Positions 1 to 6,323 of a stretch of DNA of 7,868 bases are shown in pieces. The notes beneath the pieces are model-generated. The model had not been told where the DNA came from and made no database searches. It saw only the letters and a list, made by a program, of their open reading frames with translations. The DNA lies in the NCBI GenBank assembly GCA_910578365.1, contig CAJTRC010000087.1, forward strand, positions 1 through 7,868, given 5' to 3'. Every line of letters begins with the position of its first letter. Within the stretch, counting starts at the first letter, position 1. The position numbers were made by a program, and so were the translations under genes. The DNA comes from an uncultured Muribaculaceae bacterium. GTDB lineage: Bacteria > Bacteroidota > Bacteroidia > Bacteroidales > Muribaculaceae.

Positions 1-326
1 AACTTCCAGTTGGTGCGATCCATGCTGAGCACAAGACCGGTCCTGACGGGAAGCAGCGAGAAAATCATCCGGGCTATTATGTCAAGGTCAAGAACATACT
101 TGGCAAAGAATCTTTGGAGCCGTCCGAGGTTGGAATCCTTGTCGACAGCCGTAGGCATCGCATCAGCCAGTTTGTGGAGGCTGACAGTCTGCACCACACA
201 GAGTGCATGGAGCAGAAACGCCATAAGTTTTATGCGTGCCAGATTCATACTTTGTCCAAAGTGCTCTTGCATAATCGGGAGGATTTGGTTAACTTTGACC
301 GAGTCCTTGGAATTAGTAGTTTTCAT
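1..326 (-). CDS. IS4-family transposase, N-terminal part (cut by window edge)
   Basis: The minus strand is open from an ATG at 326 to the window edge, giving 108 complete codons. The protein starts MKTTNSKDSVKVNQ. It then has an N-terminal helical region (LARIKLMAFLLHAL, about residues 29-42; LGRLQRFFAKYVLD, about 68-80) and ends in SMDRTNWK. DRTNWK is the hallmark around the first catalytic aspartate (here D103) of IS4-type DDE transposases, which cut and paste an insertion sequence through a metal-dependent RNase H-fold domain. The other two acidic residues lie outside the window, so I cannot say whether the gene is intact. A TAAATTTG box at 380-387 could be its promoter. No terminal inverted repeat or target duplication can be defined, because the far end of the element is missing. 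The plus-strand reading frames over this stretch look like shadows. Confidence 0.85.
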   Translation of the reverse strand, partial: MKTTNSKDSVKVNQILPIMQEHFGQSMNLARIKLMAFLLHALCVVQTVSLHKLADAMPTAVDKDSNLGRLQRFFAKYVLDLDIIARMIFSLLPVRTGLVLSMDRTNWK

Positions 327-379
327 GGAGAAAAGTCGCCAAACTTTTCCTTTAAATTACTAAATTTTAAGGACTCTTG

Positions 380-387
380 CAAATTTA
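380..387 (-). promoter_or_regulatory. Putative -7 box for the transposase gene
   Basis: Read on the minus strand this is TAAATTTG, a full match to the Bacteroidetes -7 consensus TAnnTTTG, 53 bases upstream of the transposase ATG. No clear TTTG -33 box is visible at the usual spacing, so the call is weak. The surrounding DNA is AT-rich, where such octamers arise easily by chance. Confidence 0.35.
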
Positions 388-535
388 ATCACCTAAAAAT
401 TAAATATTTAACAGTATAAGTTTAATTTTTGTCATCTACTAAAAAAATTTTTAAAATCCAAGAGCTTGTGTAAAAATCTGCGTCAAAAATACGAGGCTCA
501 ACAGCGCAAGCCTGCAATTATTCGTTTTTTTTTGC

Positions 536-543
536 TAACTTTG
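536..543 (+). promoter_or_regulatory. Putative -7 box for the mscL operon
   Basis: TAACTTTG matches the Bacteroidetes -7 consensus TAnnTTTG. It lies 60 bases upstream of the mscL ATG, after a long T-run. I do not see a matching -33 TTTG at about 20 bases upstream, so the assignment rests on the -7 box and its position. It would drive mscL and the three overlapping genes behind it. Confidence 0.4.
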
Positions 544-603
544 CCAATGAACCTCTGTGGCTCTACAGACGTTCAAAAAGGTAAATCCAAACCAAAACAT
601 CAT

Positions 604-1035
604 ATGGGAAAATTCATCAAGGAATTCAAAGAATTCGCCATGCGCGGCAACGTCATCGACATGGCTGTCGGCGTTATCATAGGCGGAGCATTCGGCAAAA
701 TAGTCAGCTCGCTTGTAAATGATGTGATTATGCCCGGCATAGGTGTACTCACCGGAGGCCTGAATTTCAGCGAAAACAAGTTCGTAATCAAAGACGCGGT
801 AATGAATGGTACCGAAGTGGTAACTCCCGAGGTGGCAATTACCTGGGGCGCTTTCGTACAGACCATTGTGGACTTCATTATAATTGCCTTCTGCATTTTC
901 GTGGCAATTAAAATGATAAACAAATTCAAAAAAGAAGAGAAAAAAGAAGAACCGGCTGCTCCGGCCGGACCCACTCAGGAAGAGCTTCTGGCCGAAATCC
1001 GCGACCTGCTGAAGAAAGACCTGGAAAAGAAATGA
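604..1035 (+). CDS. mscL: Large-conductance mechanosensitive channel MscL
   Basis: This encodes a 143-residue inner-membrane channel that opens under high membrane tension to release solutes during hypo-osmotic shock. The order of parts is typical of MscL: an N-terminal amphipathic helix (MGKFIKEFKEFAMRGN), first membrane helix and pore lining (about 16-45, with GVIIGGAFGKIVSSLVNDVIMP), a periplasmic loop (about 50-77), second membrane helix (about 78-106), a charged lysine/glutamate linker, and a C-terminal helix (TQEELLAEIRDLL) that forms the cytoplasmic bundle. The frame is open further upstream, to about 466, but those extra residues do not resemble MscL and would cross the likely promoter. 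The ATG at 604 gives the normal family N-terminus. The stop overlaps the aroK start as ATGA. The length is in the usual family range. Confidence 0.96.
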   Translation: MGKFIKEFKEFAMRGNVIDMAVGVIIGGAFGKIVSSLVNDVIMPGIGVLTGGLNFSENKFVIKDAVMNGTEVVTPEVAITWGAFVQTIVDFIIIAFCIFVAIKMINKFKKEEKKEEPAAPAGPTQEELLAEIRDLLKKDLEKK

Positions 1036-1601
1036 TAAAACCTCAGAGCCTGAAACGCCCGCTATTTCTGATGGGGCTCCCCGGCTGCGGCAAAAGCACA
1101 CTGGGGCGCGCACTGCGCAGCATAGGCTACGAGTTCACTGACCTCGACGAGGCGGTGGAACTACGTTGCGGAATGTCGGTGGCCGACGTGATTAAGCGCA
1201 ATGGCATCGACCACTTCAGACGCCTGGAGGCCTCGGAGCTGCAACGACTCATCGACAGCGACAAACCGCAGATAATAGCCTGCGGCGGAGGCACCCCATG
1301 CCATGCCGACAACATGGAGCGCATGAACCGGACCGGACTTACCGTACGCCTCGAATGTTGCCGCGAGCGCCTCGTCAGGCGCTTGGCCGAGGCCGGAGGA
1401 GTCAGACCTATGTTCGCCGACATAGCCACAGACCCGGCAGCAATCGACCGACGCGTCGACAGCCTCAGTGCCGAGCGCGAACCCTTCTACGCGCAGGCCG
1501 CGGCTACTTTCGACTCCAGCCGCCTGGAATCATCCGAGGAAATCGACAGTACTGTAGCCAAGTTCATATCACGCTTCGCAAATCCATCACATAATGAATG
1601 A
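1032..1601 (+). CDS. aroK: Shikimate kinase AroK
   Basis: This cytoplasmic P-loop kinase phosphorylates shikimate at the 3-hydroxyl with ATP, the fifth step of the chorismate (aromatic amino acid) pathway. The family motifs appear in order: Walker A GLPGCGKS (residues 15-22), the shikimate-binding aspartate in DLDE (D39), the FRRLE arginine (R63), GGG at 85-87, the lid arginine in RPMF (R125), and the late REPFY motif (R149). At 189 residues it is slightly longer than the common 170-180. It starts inside the mscL stop codon (ATGA) and its own end overlaps the next gene by 8 bp, so it is translated as part of a coupled operon. The neighbours are not aromatic-pathway genes, so the linkage looks like simple packing. 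I see no missing catalytic residue. Confidence 0.95.
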   Translation: MIKPQSLKRPLFLMGLPGCGKSTLGRALRSIGYEFTDLDEAVELRCGMSVADVIKRNGIDHFRRLEASELQRLIDSDKPQIIACGGGTPCHADNMERMNRTGLTVRLECCRERLVRRLAEAGGVRPMFADIATDPAAIDRRVDSLSAEREPFYAQAAATFDSSRLESSEEIDSTVAKFISRFANPSHNE

Positions 1602-2766
1602 CCCCACGCCACTCGAAATGCTGCTGCAGGCGGCCGCAACTACCCGCAGCATCAGCATAGGCCTGCCGGCCTCGACATCGTACTCCGAAAAACGTTTTCC
1701 GCTCACTCCCGAAGCTGCAGCAGTGCTGGTGGAGCGCGGCTACTCGGTGCGCATGCAGGCCGGTGCTGCAGCAAGCATACATTACCCCGACTCGGCTTAC
1801 GCGCGGATGGGGGTGCAGATTACCGACCGCGATACCGCACTGCGCTCCGACATCGTGATTCATCTGCCGGCAATCAGCTATGCCGATGCCACAAGGATGC
1901 GACGAGGCGCACTGCTGCTCACATTCTTCCACCCTGAGCTGCAGGACCCGCGGGCACTGCGCCTGCTTATGCAGAAATACATCGGCTGCATAGCCCTCGA
2001 CATGATTGAAGACCCCGACGGGCGCAAGCCTTTCGCCGACATTCTCAGCGAAATCGACGGCCGCGCGGCCATGGCCATTGCATCGTCGCTGCTGGCCGAC
2101 GCCATACACGGCAAAGGCATACTCATGGGCGGAGTGGCCGGAGTAGTGCCGTGCGAGGTTACTATAATAGGCTCGGGATTCGACGCCGTGGCCGCCGCAC
2201 AGACCGCTGTCGGACTCGGAGCCACTGTGAGGATGTTCGACAACGACTGCTATTCGCTACGCCGAGCCGGACTAAACCTCGGGCCGGGTGTAATCACCTC
2301 GGCGCTGCATCCTAAAGTACTGGCATCGGCACTGCGCAGCGCCGATGTGGTGGTAGCCTGCGGCAACACTCAGATTTCGGCGGAGATAGTTCAGGAAATG
2401 AAGCGCGGGGTAATAATATTCGACCTCGCCGCACAATACAGCACAGGCGCAGCATTCCCCTCGCTGCCTCAGTGCGACCTTGCTCTGGCATCGCCCTCCG
2501 ACAACTCGCTCGACTCGGGGCACCGAGTATGCTATGTCAACGCCGGCAACGCAGTACCGCGTACCGCCGCCATGGCCATGAGCAATACATTTATGACCAT
2601 GCTGAGCGAACTGCTGAGCTGCGACGGCGCCATCAACGCCCTCAAACTAAACCCCGGACTGCGCAAAGGCGCATACATCTTCATGGGCAAGCCCGTGAAT
2701 CAGCGAGTGGCACGCATGCTCAACATGCGCCACGTCGACATATCAATCCTGTTACAGTTCTCATGA
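1594..2766 (+). CDS. Alanine dehydrogenase/PNT-family protein with altered active-site residues
   Basis: The 390-residue protein has the two-domain fold of alanine dehydrogenase and the alpha subunit of NAD(P) transhydrogenase. Family features are the N-terminal KRFPLTP (R34), FFHPEL (H113), LSEIDGRAAM near 151-160, the Rossmann motif GSGFDA (193-198) with the second-strand acid in MFDND (D216), and the C-terminal AVPRTAAMAMSN. By my hand alignment, two catalytic residues of true alanine dehydrogenase are changed. The lysine of the usual VK(V)EP segment is H90, and the aspartate of DxAIDQGG is Q281, in DLAAQ, which resembles PntA instead. PntA-type membrane and partner subunits are absent here. 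A general name of alanine dehydrogenase would be given by homology, but activity on alanine/pyruvate is doubtful. The start at 1594 overlaps aroK by 8 bp, and the stop overlaps rnhA as ATGA. Confidence 0.85.
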   Translation: MNDPTPLEMLLQAAATTRSISIGLPASTSYSEKRFPLTPEAAAVLVERGYSVRMQAGAAASIHYPDSAYARMGVQITDRDTALRSDIVIHLPAISYADATRMRRGALLLTFFHPELQDPRALRLLMQKYIGCIALDMIEDPDGRKPFADILSEIDGRAAMAIASSLLADAIHGKGILMGGVAGVVPCEVTIIGSGFDAVAAAQTAVGLGATVRMFDNDCYSLRRAGLNLGPGVITSALHPKVLASALRSADVVVACGNTQISAEIVQEMKRGVIIFDLAAQYSTGAAFPSLPQCDLALASPSDNSLDSGHRVCYVNAGNAVPRTAAMAMSNTFMTMLSELLSCDGAINALKLNPGLRKGAYIFMGKPVNQRVARMLNMRHVDISILLQFS

Positions 2767-3419
2767 GTACACCACCCTCTAACCGCCGCAAGTTCTATGT
2801 GGTATGGCACGGACTCTCGCCCGGTATATATGACAGCTGGGAGGAGTGCGAGGCTCAGATAAAAGGCGTGCCCGGCGCTCGCTATAAAAGTTTTCCTTCG
2901 GTCGAAGAAGCCACCGAGGCATACCGCGGCGATCCCTCCGAACACATGGGCCTTTACCGCGCGATTGCGAGCCGCAAGCCTCAGATTGTCAACTATTCCG
3001 CTTTCCCTCAGATAAGGCTCGACGCTTGGGCCGTGGACGGCGCCTGCGCCAAGAATCCCGGCCCCATGGAGTACCGCTGTGTAGAGGTCGGCTCAGGCCG
3101 CGAACTATTTCACATGGGTCCGCTCGAGGGCGGCACCAACAATATTGCCGAATACATAGCGCTGATACATGCGGTGTCGCTGCTGGCCCGCAACGGCGAT
3201 TTCACCCGTCCGGTATATTCCGATTCGCGTACGGCCCTGGCATGGCTACGCGCAGGACACTCACGCACCAAACTCACGCCCACCGCCGAAAACAGGCGCG
3301 TGTTCGAACTGCTGCAACGTGCCGACGCATGGCTGGCCACACACCGCATTGCCAACCCGATACTGAAATGGGAAACCGAACAGTGGGGTGAGATTCCTGC
3401 CGATTTCGGGCGCAAATAG
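2763..3419 (+). CDS. rnhA: Ribonuclease H with N-terminal viroplasmin (RNase H1 hybrid-binding) domain
   Basis: This 218-residue enzyme cuts the RNA strand of RNA-DNA hybrids, for example R-loops and primer remnants. Residues about 10-55 form the viroplasmin/hybrid-binding domain (KFYVVWHGLSPGIYDSWEEC, then a VPGARYKSFPS segment). After a linker comes the catalytic domain, with the metal ligands D92 (VDGACAKNPG), E130 (NNIAEY), D154 (YSDSRTALAW) and D214 (PADFGRK). All four acids of the DEDD set are present. The reading frame is open upstream to 2472, but that part is the shadow of the preceding gene. The ATG at 2763 sits in the ATGA overlap with the preceding stop and gives a standard N-terminus. 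It is the last gene of the mscL-led block, with only four bases to the converging gene on the other strand. Confidence 0.94.
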   Translation: MSTPPSNRRKFYVVWHGLSPGIYDSWEECEAQIKGVPGARYKSFPSVEEATEAYRGDPSEHMGLYRAIASRKPQIVNYSAFPQIRLDAWAVDGACAKNPGPMEYRCVEVGSGRELFHMGPLEGGTNNIAEYIALIHAVSLLARNGDFTRPVYSDSRTALAWLRAGHSRTKLTPTAENRRVFELLQRADAWLATHRIANPILKWETEQWGEIPADFGRK

Positions 3420-3423
3420 CCCT

Positions 3424-3822
3424 CTACATGCCCTTCAGGCCCACGTAAATAACCACTATAAAGCTGAGTATGACCACTGCCAGCACACCGCCTATTATAA
3501 GCGCTGTGGTGGCGGTGTCGCGCCATATACGGCGACGCGACTTCAGACCGAACGCCGACAGAACCACCGATATTACCGCAACCGCCAGTGCCACATAGCC
3601 ACTGTAAAGCGACGGCACAAGCATTACCGCCCAGGCTATAAGCGACACTATCATAGCCATAAGCGCCACCTTGTCGTAGACGCTTTTCTCCAGTGCCGGA
3701 GTCGCATCGGAGTCATTAGGCGAAGTTGCGCTCTCTTCTCTGCGAGCTGTTATATCTTCAAGTGTTTCCCCGGCCTCCGATGGCCGCGAGGTAAGGTTAT
3801 TATCTTGAGTCTGTTCTTTCAT
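3424..3822 (-). CDS. Small three-helix membrane protein of unknown function
   Basis: I do not recognise this 132-residue protein. It has a polar, acidic N-terminal tail (about residues 1-50, rich in E, D, S and T). Three hydrophobic segments follow at about 52-70, 74-93 and 104-127, with a positive loop SRRRIWRD between the second and third. This pattern is that of a small integral membrane protein. The layout recalls small DUF4190-like envelope proteins, but I cannot confirm that. By the positive-inside rule the loop at 95-101 should face the cytoplasm. No signal peptide is visible. It converges tail-to-tail on rnhA (four bases apart) and is divergent from gpmA. A weak -7-like AATTTTTG lies on the minus strand at 3891-3898. 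The plus-strand frame over this stretch is rich in R, H and C without structure and is probably a shadow. Confidence 0.75.
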   Translation of the reverse strand: MKEQTQDNNLTSRPSEAGETLEDITARREESATSPNDSDATPALEKSVYDKVALMAMIVSLIAWAVMLVPSLYSGYVALAVAVISVVLSAFGLKSRRRIWRDTATTALIIGGVLAVVILSFIVVIYVGLKGM

Positions 3823-3971
3823 ATCCTTAGAATTTTGCAGTTTCGGGGCTTCTATGGTGTCTTTTGCGCTACCCGTACATATTTTATTGACAAAAATTCT
3901 TAAAAAAGGTTTAATTGGCAGGCCGATTATTTTACAGGATGTTTAAATGTCACACTAAATTCCTACTGAAT

Positions 3972-4655
3972 ATGAAACTGATTCTCATCCGCCACGGCCA
4001 AAGCCAATGGAACCTGGAAAACCGCTTTACCGGCTGGACCGACGTTGACCTCTCCGACAAAGGGCGTCTGGAGGCCGCCGAAGCCGGGCGCAAGCTCCTG
4101 GACGCGGGTATAATACCGCAATATTACTTCACTTCGTATCTCAAACGAGCCATACACACCCTGCAGATTGCCGCCGAGGCCATGGACCGGGAGTGGGTGC
4201 CGGTGTACAAGGACTGGCACCTGAACGAGCGCCATTACGGGGCGCTGCAGGGCCTTAACAAAGCCGACACAGCCTTAAAATACGGCGACGAACAGGTACA
4301 CATCTGGCGACGGAGCTACGATGTCATGCCTCCTGCCCTGGCCGTCGACGACAAACGGCATCCGCGCTTCGACCCCAGATACGCCGAACTGACTGCCGAC
4401 GAACTGCCGGCAACCGAGTCGCTGAAACTGACAATCGAACGTGTGCGCAGCTGCTGGGAGGAGCGTATAGTCCCTGCCCTGCGACACTATGGCGATGTTA
4501 TGGTGGCAGCCCACGGCAACAGTCTGCGCGGGCTGGTGATGATGCTGCGGCATCTCACTCCCGACGAGGTGCTGAGCCTGGAGATTCCTACCGGCACTCC
4601 CCTGGTGTTCGAACTCGACGGGCAGCTGTCGCCCGTTAAATATTATTATCTTTGA
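3972..4655 (+). CDS. gpmA: 2,3-bisphosphoglycerate-dependent phosphoglycerate mutase
   Basis: This 227-residue cytoplasmic enzyme interconverts 3- and 2-phosphoglycerate in glycolysis and gluconeogenesis through a phosphohistidine. The nucleophile is H8 in LIRHGQSQWN. R59 (KRAIHTL), E86 (NERHYGALQGLNK) and H181 (AAHGNSLRG) complete the active site, with spacing like the E. coli enzyme offset by two. The segment RFTGWTDVDLSDKG and the long insert through DPRYAEL mark the bisphosphoglycerate-dependent mutase and not a small phosphatase. It ends at VKYYYL, about 20 residues before the usual end of about 248, so the flexible C-terminal tail is missing. The frame is open slightly upstream (from a TTG at 3915), but the ATG at 3972 gives the exact family start. 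Its last 20 bp overlap the end of nadB on the other strand. Confidence 0.95.
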   Translation: MKLILIRHGQSQWNLENRFTGWTDVDLSDKGRLEAAEAGRKLLDAGIIPQYYFTSYLKRAIHTLQIAAEAMDREWVPVYKDWHLNERHYGALQGLNKADTALKYGDEQVHIWRRSYDVMPPALAVDDKRHPRFDPRYAELTADELPATESLKLTIERVRSCWEERIVPALRHYGDVMVAAHGNSLRGLVMMLRHLTPDEVLSLEIPTGTPLVFELDGQLSPVKYYYL

Positions 4656-6216
4656 CCGGCGGATAATCGACAGTGTAATGCAGGCCGCGCGATTCTTTGC
4701 GCTCCTTGGCCTGACGCATAATCAGATAACCCACATTGATAATATTGCGTAATTCGCATATTTCGCGCGATGCTTTGGAACACTTAAACAGGCGCTCGGT
4801 TTCCTCATACAGCAAGTCGAGGCGGTTCCAGGCCCTGTCGAGGCGCAGGTTTGAGCGCACAATGCCCACGTAAGTACCCATTATCTGATTCACCTCCTTA
4901 AGGCTCTGTACTATAAGCACCATCTCCTCGGGATGCCGGGTTCCGTCGTCGTTCCAGTCAGGCACATCGTCGCGCAGGCTGATGCCGTCAACCACCGAGG
5001 CAGCATGGCGTGCAGCCGCGTCGGCATATACCACGGCCTCAATCAGCGAATTGCTGGCCAGACGGTTGCCGCCATGAAGGCCGGTACAGCTACATTCGCC
5101 TACGGCATAGAGGTGACGGATACTCGACTCGGCGTTGCCGTCTACCTTTATACCGCCGCAGAGGTAGTGGGCTGCCGGAGCCACAGGTATATAGTCGCGA
5201 GTGATATCGATGCCAAGTCCGAGGCAGTGGCGGTATATGTTGGGAAAATGTTTTTTGGTTTCTTCGGGGTCTTTATGGGTTACATCCAGGAACACATGGT
5301 CGTCGCCGTGGAGCTTCATCTCCGAGTCGATTGCACGGGCCACGATATCGCGGGGTGCCAGCGACAGACGAGGGTCGTATTTCTGCATAAATTCCTCGCC
5401 CTTGAGATTGCGCAGTACTGCACCATAACCACGCATGGCCTCGGTAATCAGAAAGCTGGGGCGGTCGCCGGGGTGGAACAGCGCCGTTGGGTGGAACTGT
5501 ATGAATTCCATATCCTTTACAGTTCCCTTTGCGCGGTACACCATGGCTATGCCGTCGCCGGTGGCCACAAGCGGGTTGGTGGTGGTAAGATACACAGCTC
5601 CGACACCTCCGGTAGCCATTACCGTGGTCTTGGCCAGGAACTTGTCGACCTGCCCACTGGCCGTGTCGAGCACGTATGCGCCGTAGCAGGTAATGTCGGG
5701 CGTGCGGCGGGTGACTATTTTGCCCAGATGGTGCTGGGTTATGATTTCGATGGCAAAATGATTCTCGAACACATCAATTTCCGGATGCGAGCGAACTGCC
5801 TTGATAAGGCTCTCCTGAATTTCGAAACCGGTATTGTCGGCATGGTGCAGAATACGGAACTCGCTGTGGCCGCCCTCACGGTGCAGGTCAAAGTCGCCGT
5901 TCTCTTTTTTATCAAAGTCCACACCCCACTGTATCAGCTGGCGTATCTGCTCCGGAGCGCCCTTCACTACTTTTTCTACGGCGGCGGGGTCGCTAAGCCA
6001 GTCGCCTGCCACCATAGTATCGTGGATATGCTTGTCGAAATCATCGACTTCAATATTGGTCACCGAAGCCACACCGCCTTGTGCAAGTGCAGTATTTGCC
6101 TCATCGATAGTGGTTTTGCACACCAAGGCCACGCGGCCTTTCTGAGCCACTTTGAGCGCAAAGCTCATGCCGGCGATGCCGGATCCTATAACCAGGAAAT
6201 CATATTTATATGTCAT
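4636..6216 (-). CDS. nadB: L-aspartate oxidase NadB
   Basis: This FAD enzyme oxidises L-aspartate to iminoaspartate, the first step of de novo NAD synthesis, feeding quinolinate synthase (NadA). The 526 residues match the family length. Visible motifs are the dinucleotide-binding GSGIAG (11-16), NTALAQGGVA (41-50), REGGHS with E114, ILHHADNTG, IQFHPTAL with H242, PRDIVARAID with R289, PAAHYLCGG with H350, and GLHGGNRLASNSL (379-391). These cover the acid, histidines and arginine known from E. coli NadB. The C-terminal helical domain is complete. It is alone here: nadA and nadC are not in the window. A TAAATTTG box lies just upstream, implying a very short leader. The ATG at 6216 is the only start giving a proper N-terminus. 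The stop lies inside gpmA on the opposite strand. The long plus-strand frame over this gene is a shadow. Confidence 0.97.
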   Translation of the reverse strand: MTYKYDFLVIGSGIAGMSFALKVAQKGRVALVCKTTIDEANTALAQGGVASVTNIEVDDFDKHIHDTMVAGDWLSDPAAVEKVVKGAPEQIRQLIQWGVDFDKKENGDFDLHREGGHSEFRILHHADNTGFEIQESLIKAVRSHPEIDVFENHFAIEIITQHHLGKIVTRRTPDITCYGAYVLDTASGQVDKFLAKTTVMATGGVGAVYLTTTNPLVATGDGIAMVYRAKGTVKDMEFIQFHPTALFHPGDRPSFLITEAMRGYGAVLRNLKGEEFMQKYDPRLSLAPRDIVARAIDSEMKLHGDDHVFLDVTHKDPEETKKHFPNIYRHCLGLGIDITRDYIPVAPAAHYLCGGIKVDGNAESSIRHLYAVGECSCTGLHGGNRLASNSLIEAVVYADAAARHAASVVDGISLRDDVPDWNDDGTRHPEEMVLIVQSLKEVNQIMGTYVGIVRSNLRLDRAWNRLDLLYEETERLFKCSKASREICELRNIINVGYLIMRQAKERKESRGLHYTVDYPPVKDNNI

Positions 6217-6233
6217 GGCGCATGATTTTTCCG

Positions 6234-6241
6234 CAAATTTA
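6234..6241 (-). promoter_or_regulatory. Putative -7 box for nadB
   Basis: On the minus strand this reads TAAATTTG, matching TAnnTTTG, with 17 bases between it and the nadB ATG. If transcription starts about 7 bases downstream, the leader is only about 10 bases. No good -33 TTTG is seen about 20 bases further upstream. The same octamer lies at exactly the same distance from the regulator gene at 7626. Confidence 0.5.
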
Positions 6242-6276
6242 ATGATTTTTCCAATCTGTTATACACCCGGGAGCTG

Positions 6277-6295
6277 AAAAAATCAGTTTCTGACT
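6277..6295 (-). terminator. Possible weak intrinsic terminator after rnhB
   Basis: Read on the minus strand, downstream of the rnhB stop, AGTCAG-AAA-CTGATT can form a short hairpin (four strong pairs plus one G.T and one A-T). It runs into a stretch of T (6277-6282). The stem is short and AT-rich, so this may not terminate efficiently. It is the only hairpin-plus-T-run I see in the 107 bases between rnhB and nadB. Confidence 0.3.
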
Positions 6296-6323
6296 CCAAA
6301 ATACATCACGGCCACCTCCACAT

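Larger units (their letters stand above)
327..603. other. AT-rich spacer between IS transposase and mscL
   Basis: This 277-base stretch has no convincing gene. It is strongly AT-rich from about 345 to 480, unlike the GC-rich coding DNA to the right. It should contain the outer end of the insertion sequence whose transposase starts at 326, and the leader of the mscL operon. Visible elements are a minus-strand TAAATTTG at 380-387, an A/T run at 440-455, and a plus-strand TAACTTTG at 536-543 preceded by a T-run. The exact IS boundary cannot be drawn from one end. Confidence 0.6.

Noticed and set aside
466..603. N-terminal extension of MscL
   Set aside because: The extra 46 residues do not resemble MscL and would cross the probable promoter; the ATG at 604 gives the standard family N-terminus.
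622..636. Near-repeat gaattcaaagaattc at the start of mscL
   Set aside because: It is explained by the coding of the repeated EFKEF residues in the MscL amphipathic helix.
1564..2523. Minus-strand open frames opposite the AlaDH/PNT gene
   Set aside because: They are shadows of a well-supported coding frame and show no domain.
2472..2762. N-terminal extension of RNase H
   Set aside because: It is fully inside the preceding gene in another frame and is basic low-structure sequence. The viroplasmin domain begins soon after the ATG at 2763.
3388..3903. Plus-strand open frame of 171 codons
   Set aside because: It overlaps both the end of rnhA and the whole minus-strand membrane protein. The translation is rich in H, R, C and Y without a domain, while the minus frame has clear membrane helices.
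6206..6223. Five-codon frame (MRHDI) overlapping the nadB start on the minus strand
   Set aside because: It could be an upstream mini-ORF, but it lies within a leader of about 10 bases and such short frames are expected by chance; there is no evidence of translation.
4933..6225. Long plus-strand open frame of 430 codons
   Set aside because: It lies antisense to nadB, whose protein has every L-aspartate oxidase motif. The plus translation has no recognisable domain and arises from GC-rich codon use on the other strand.
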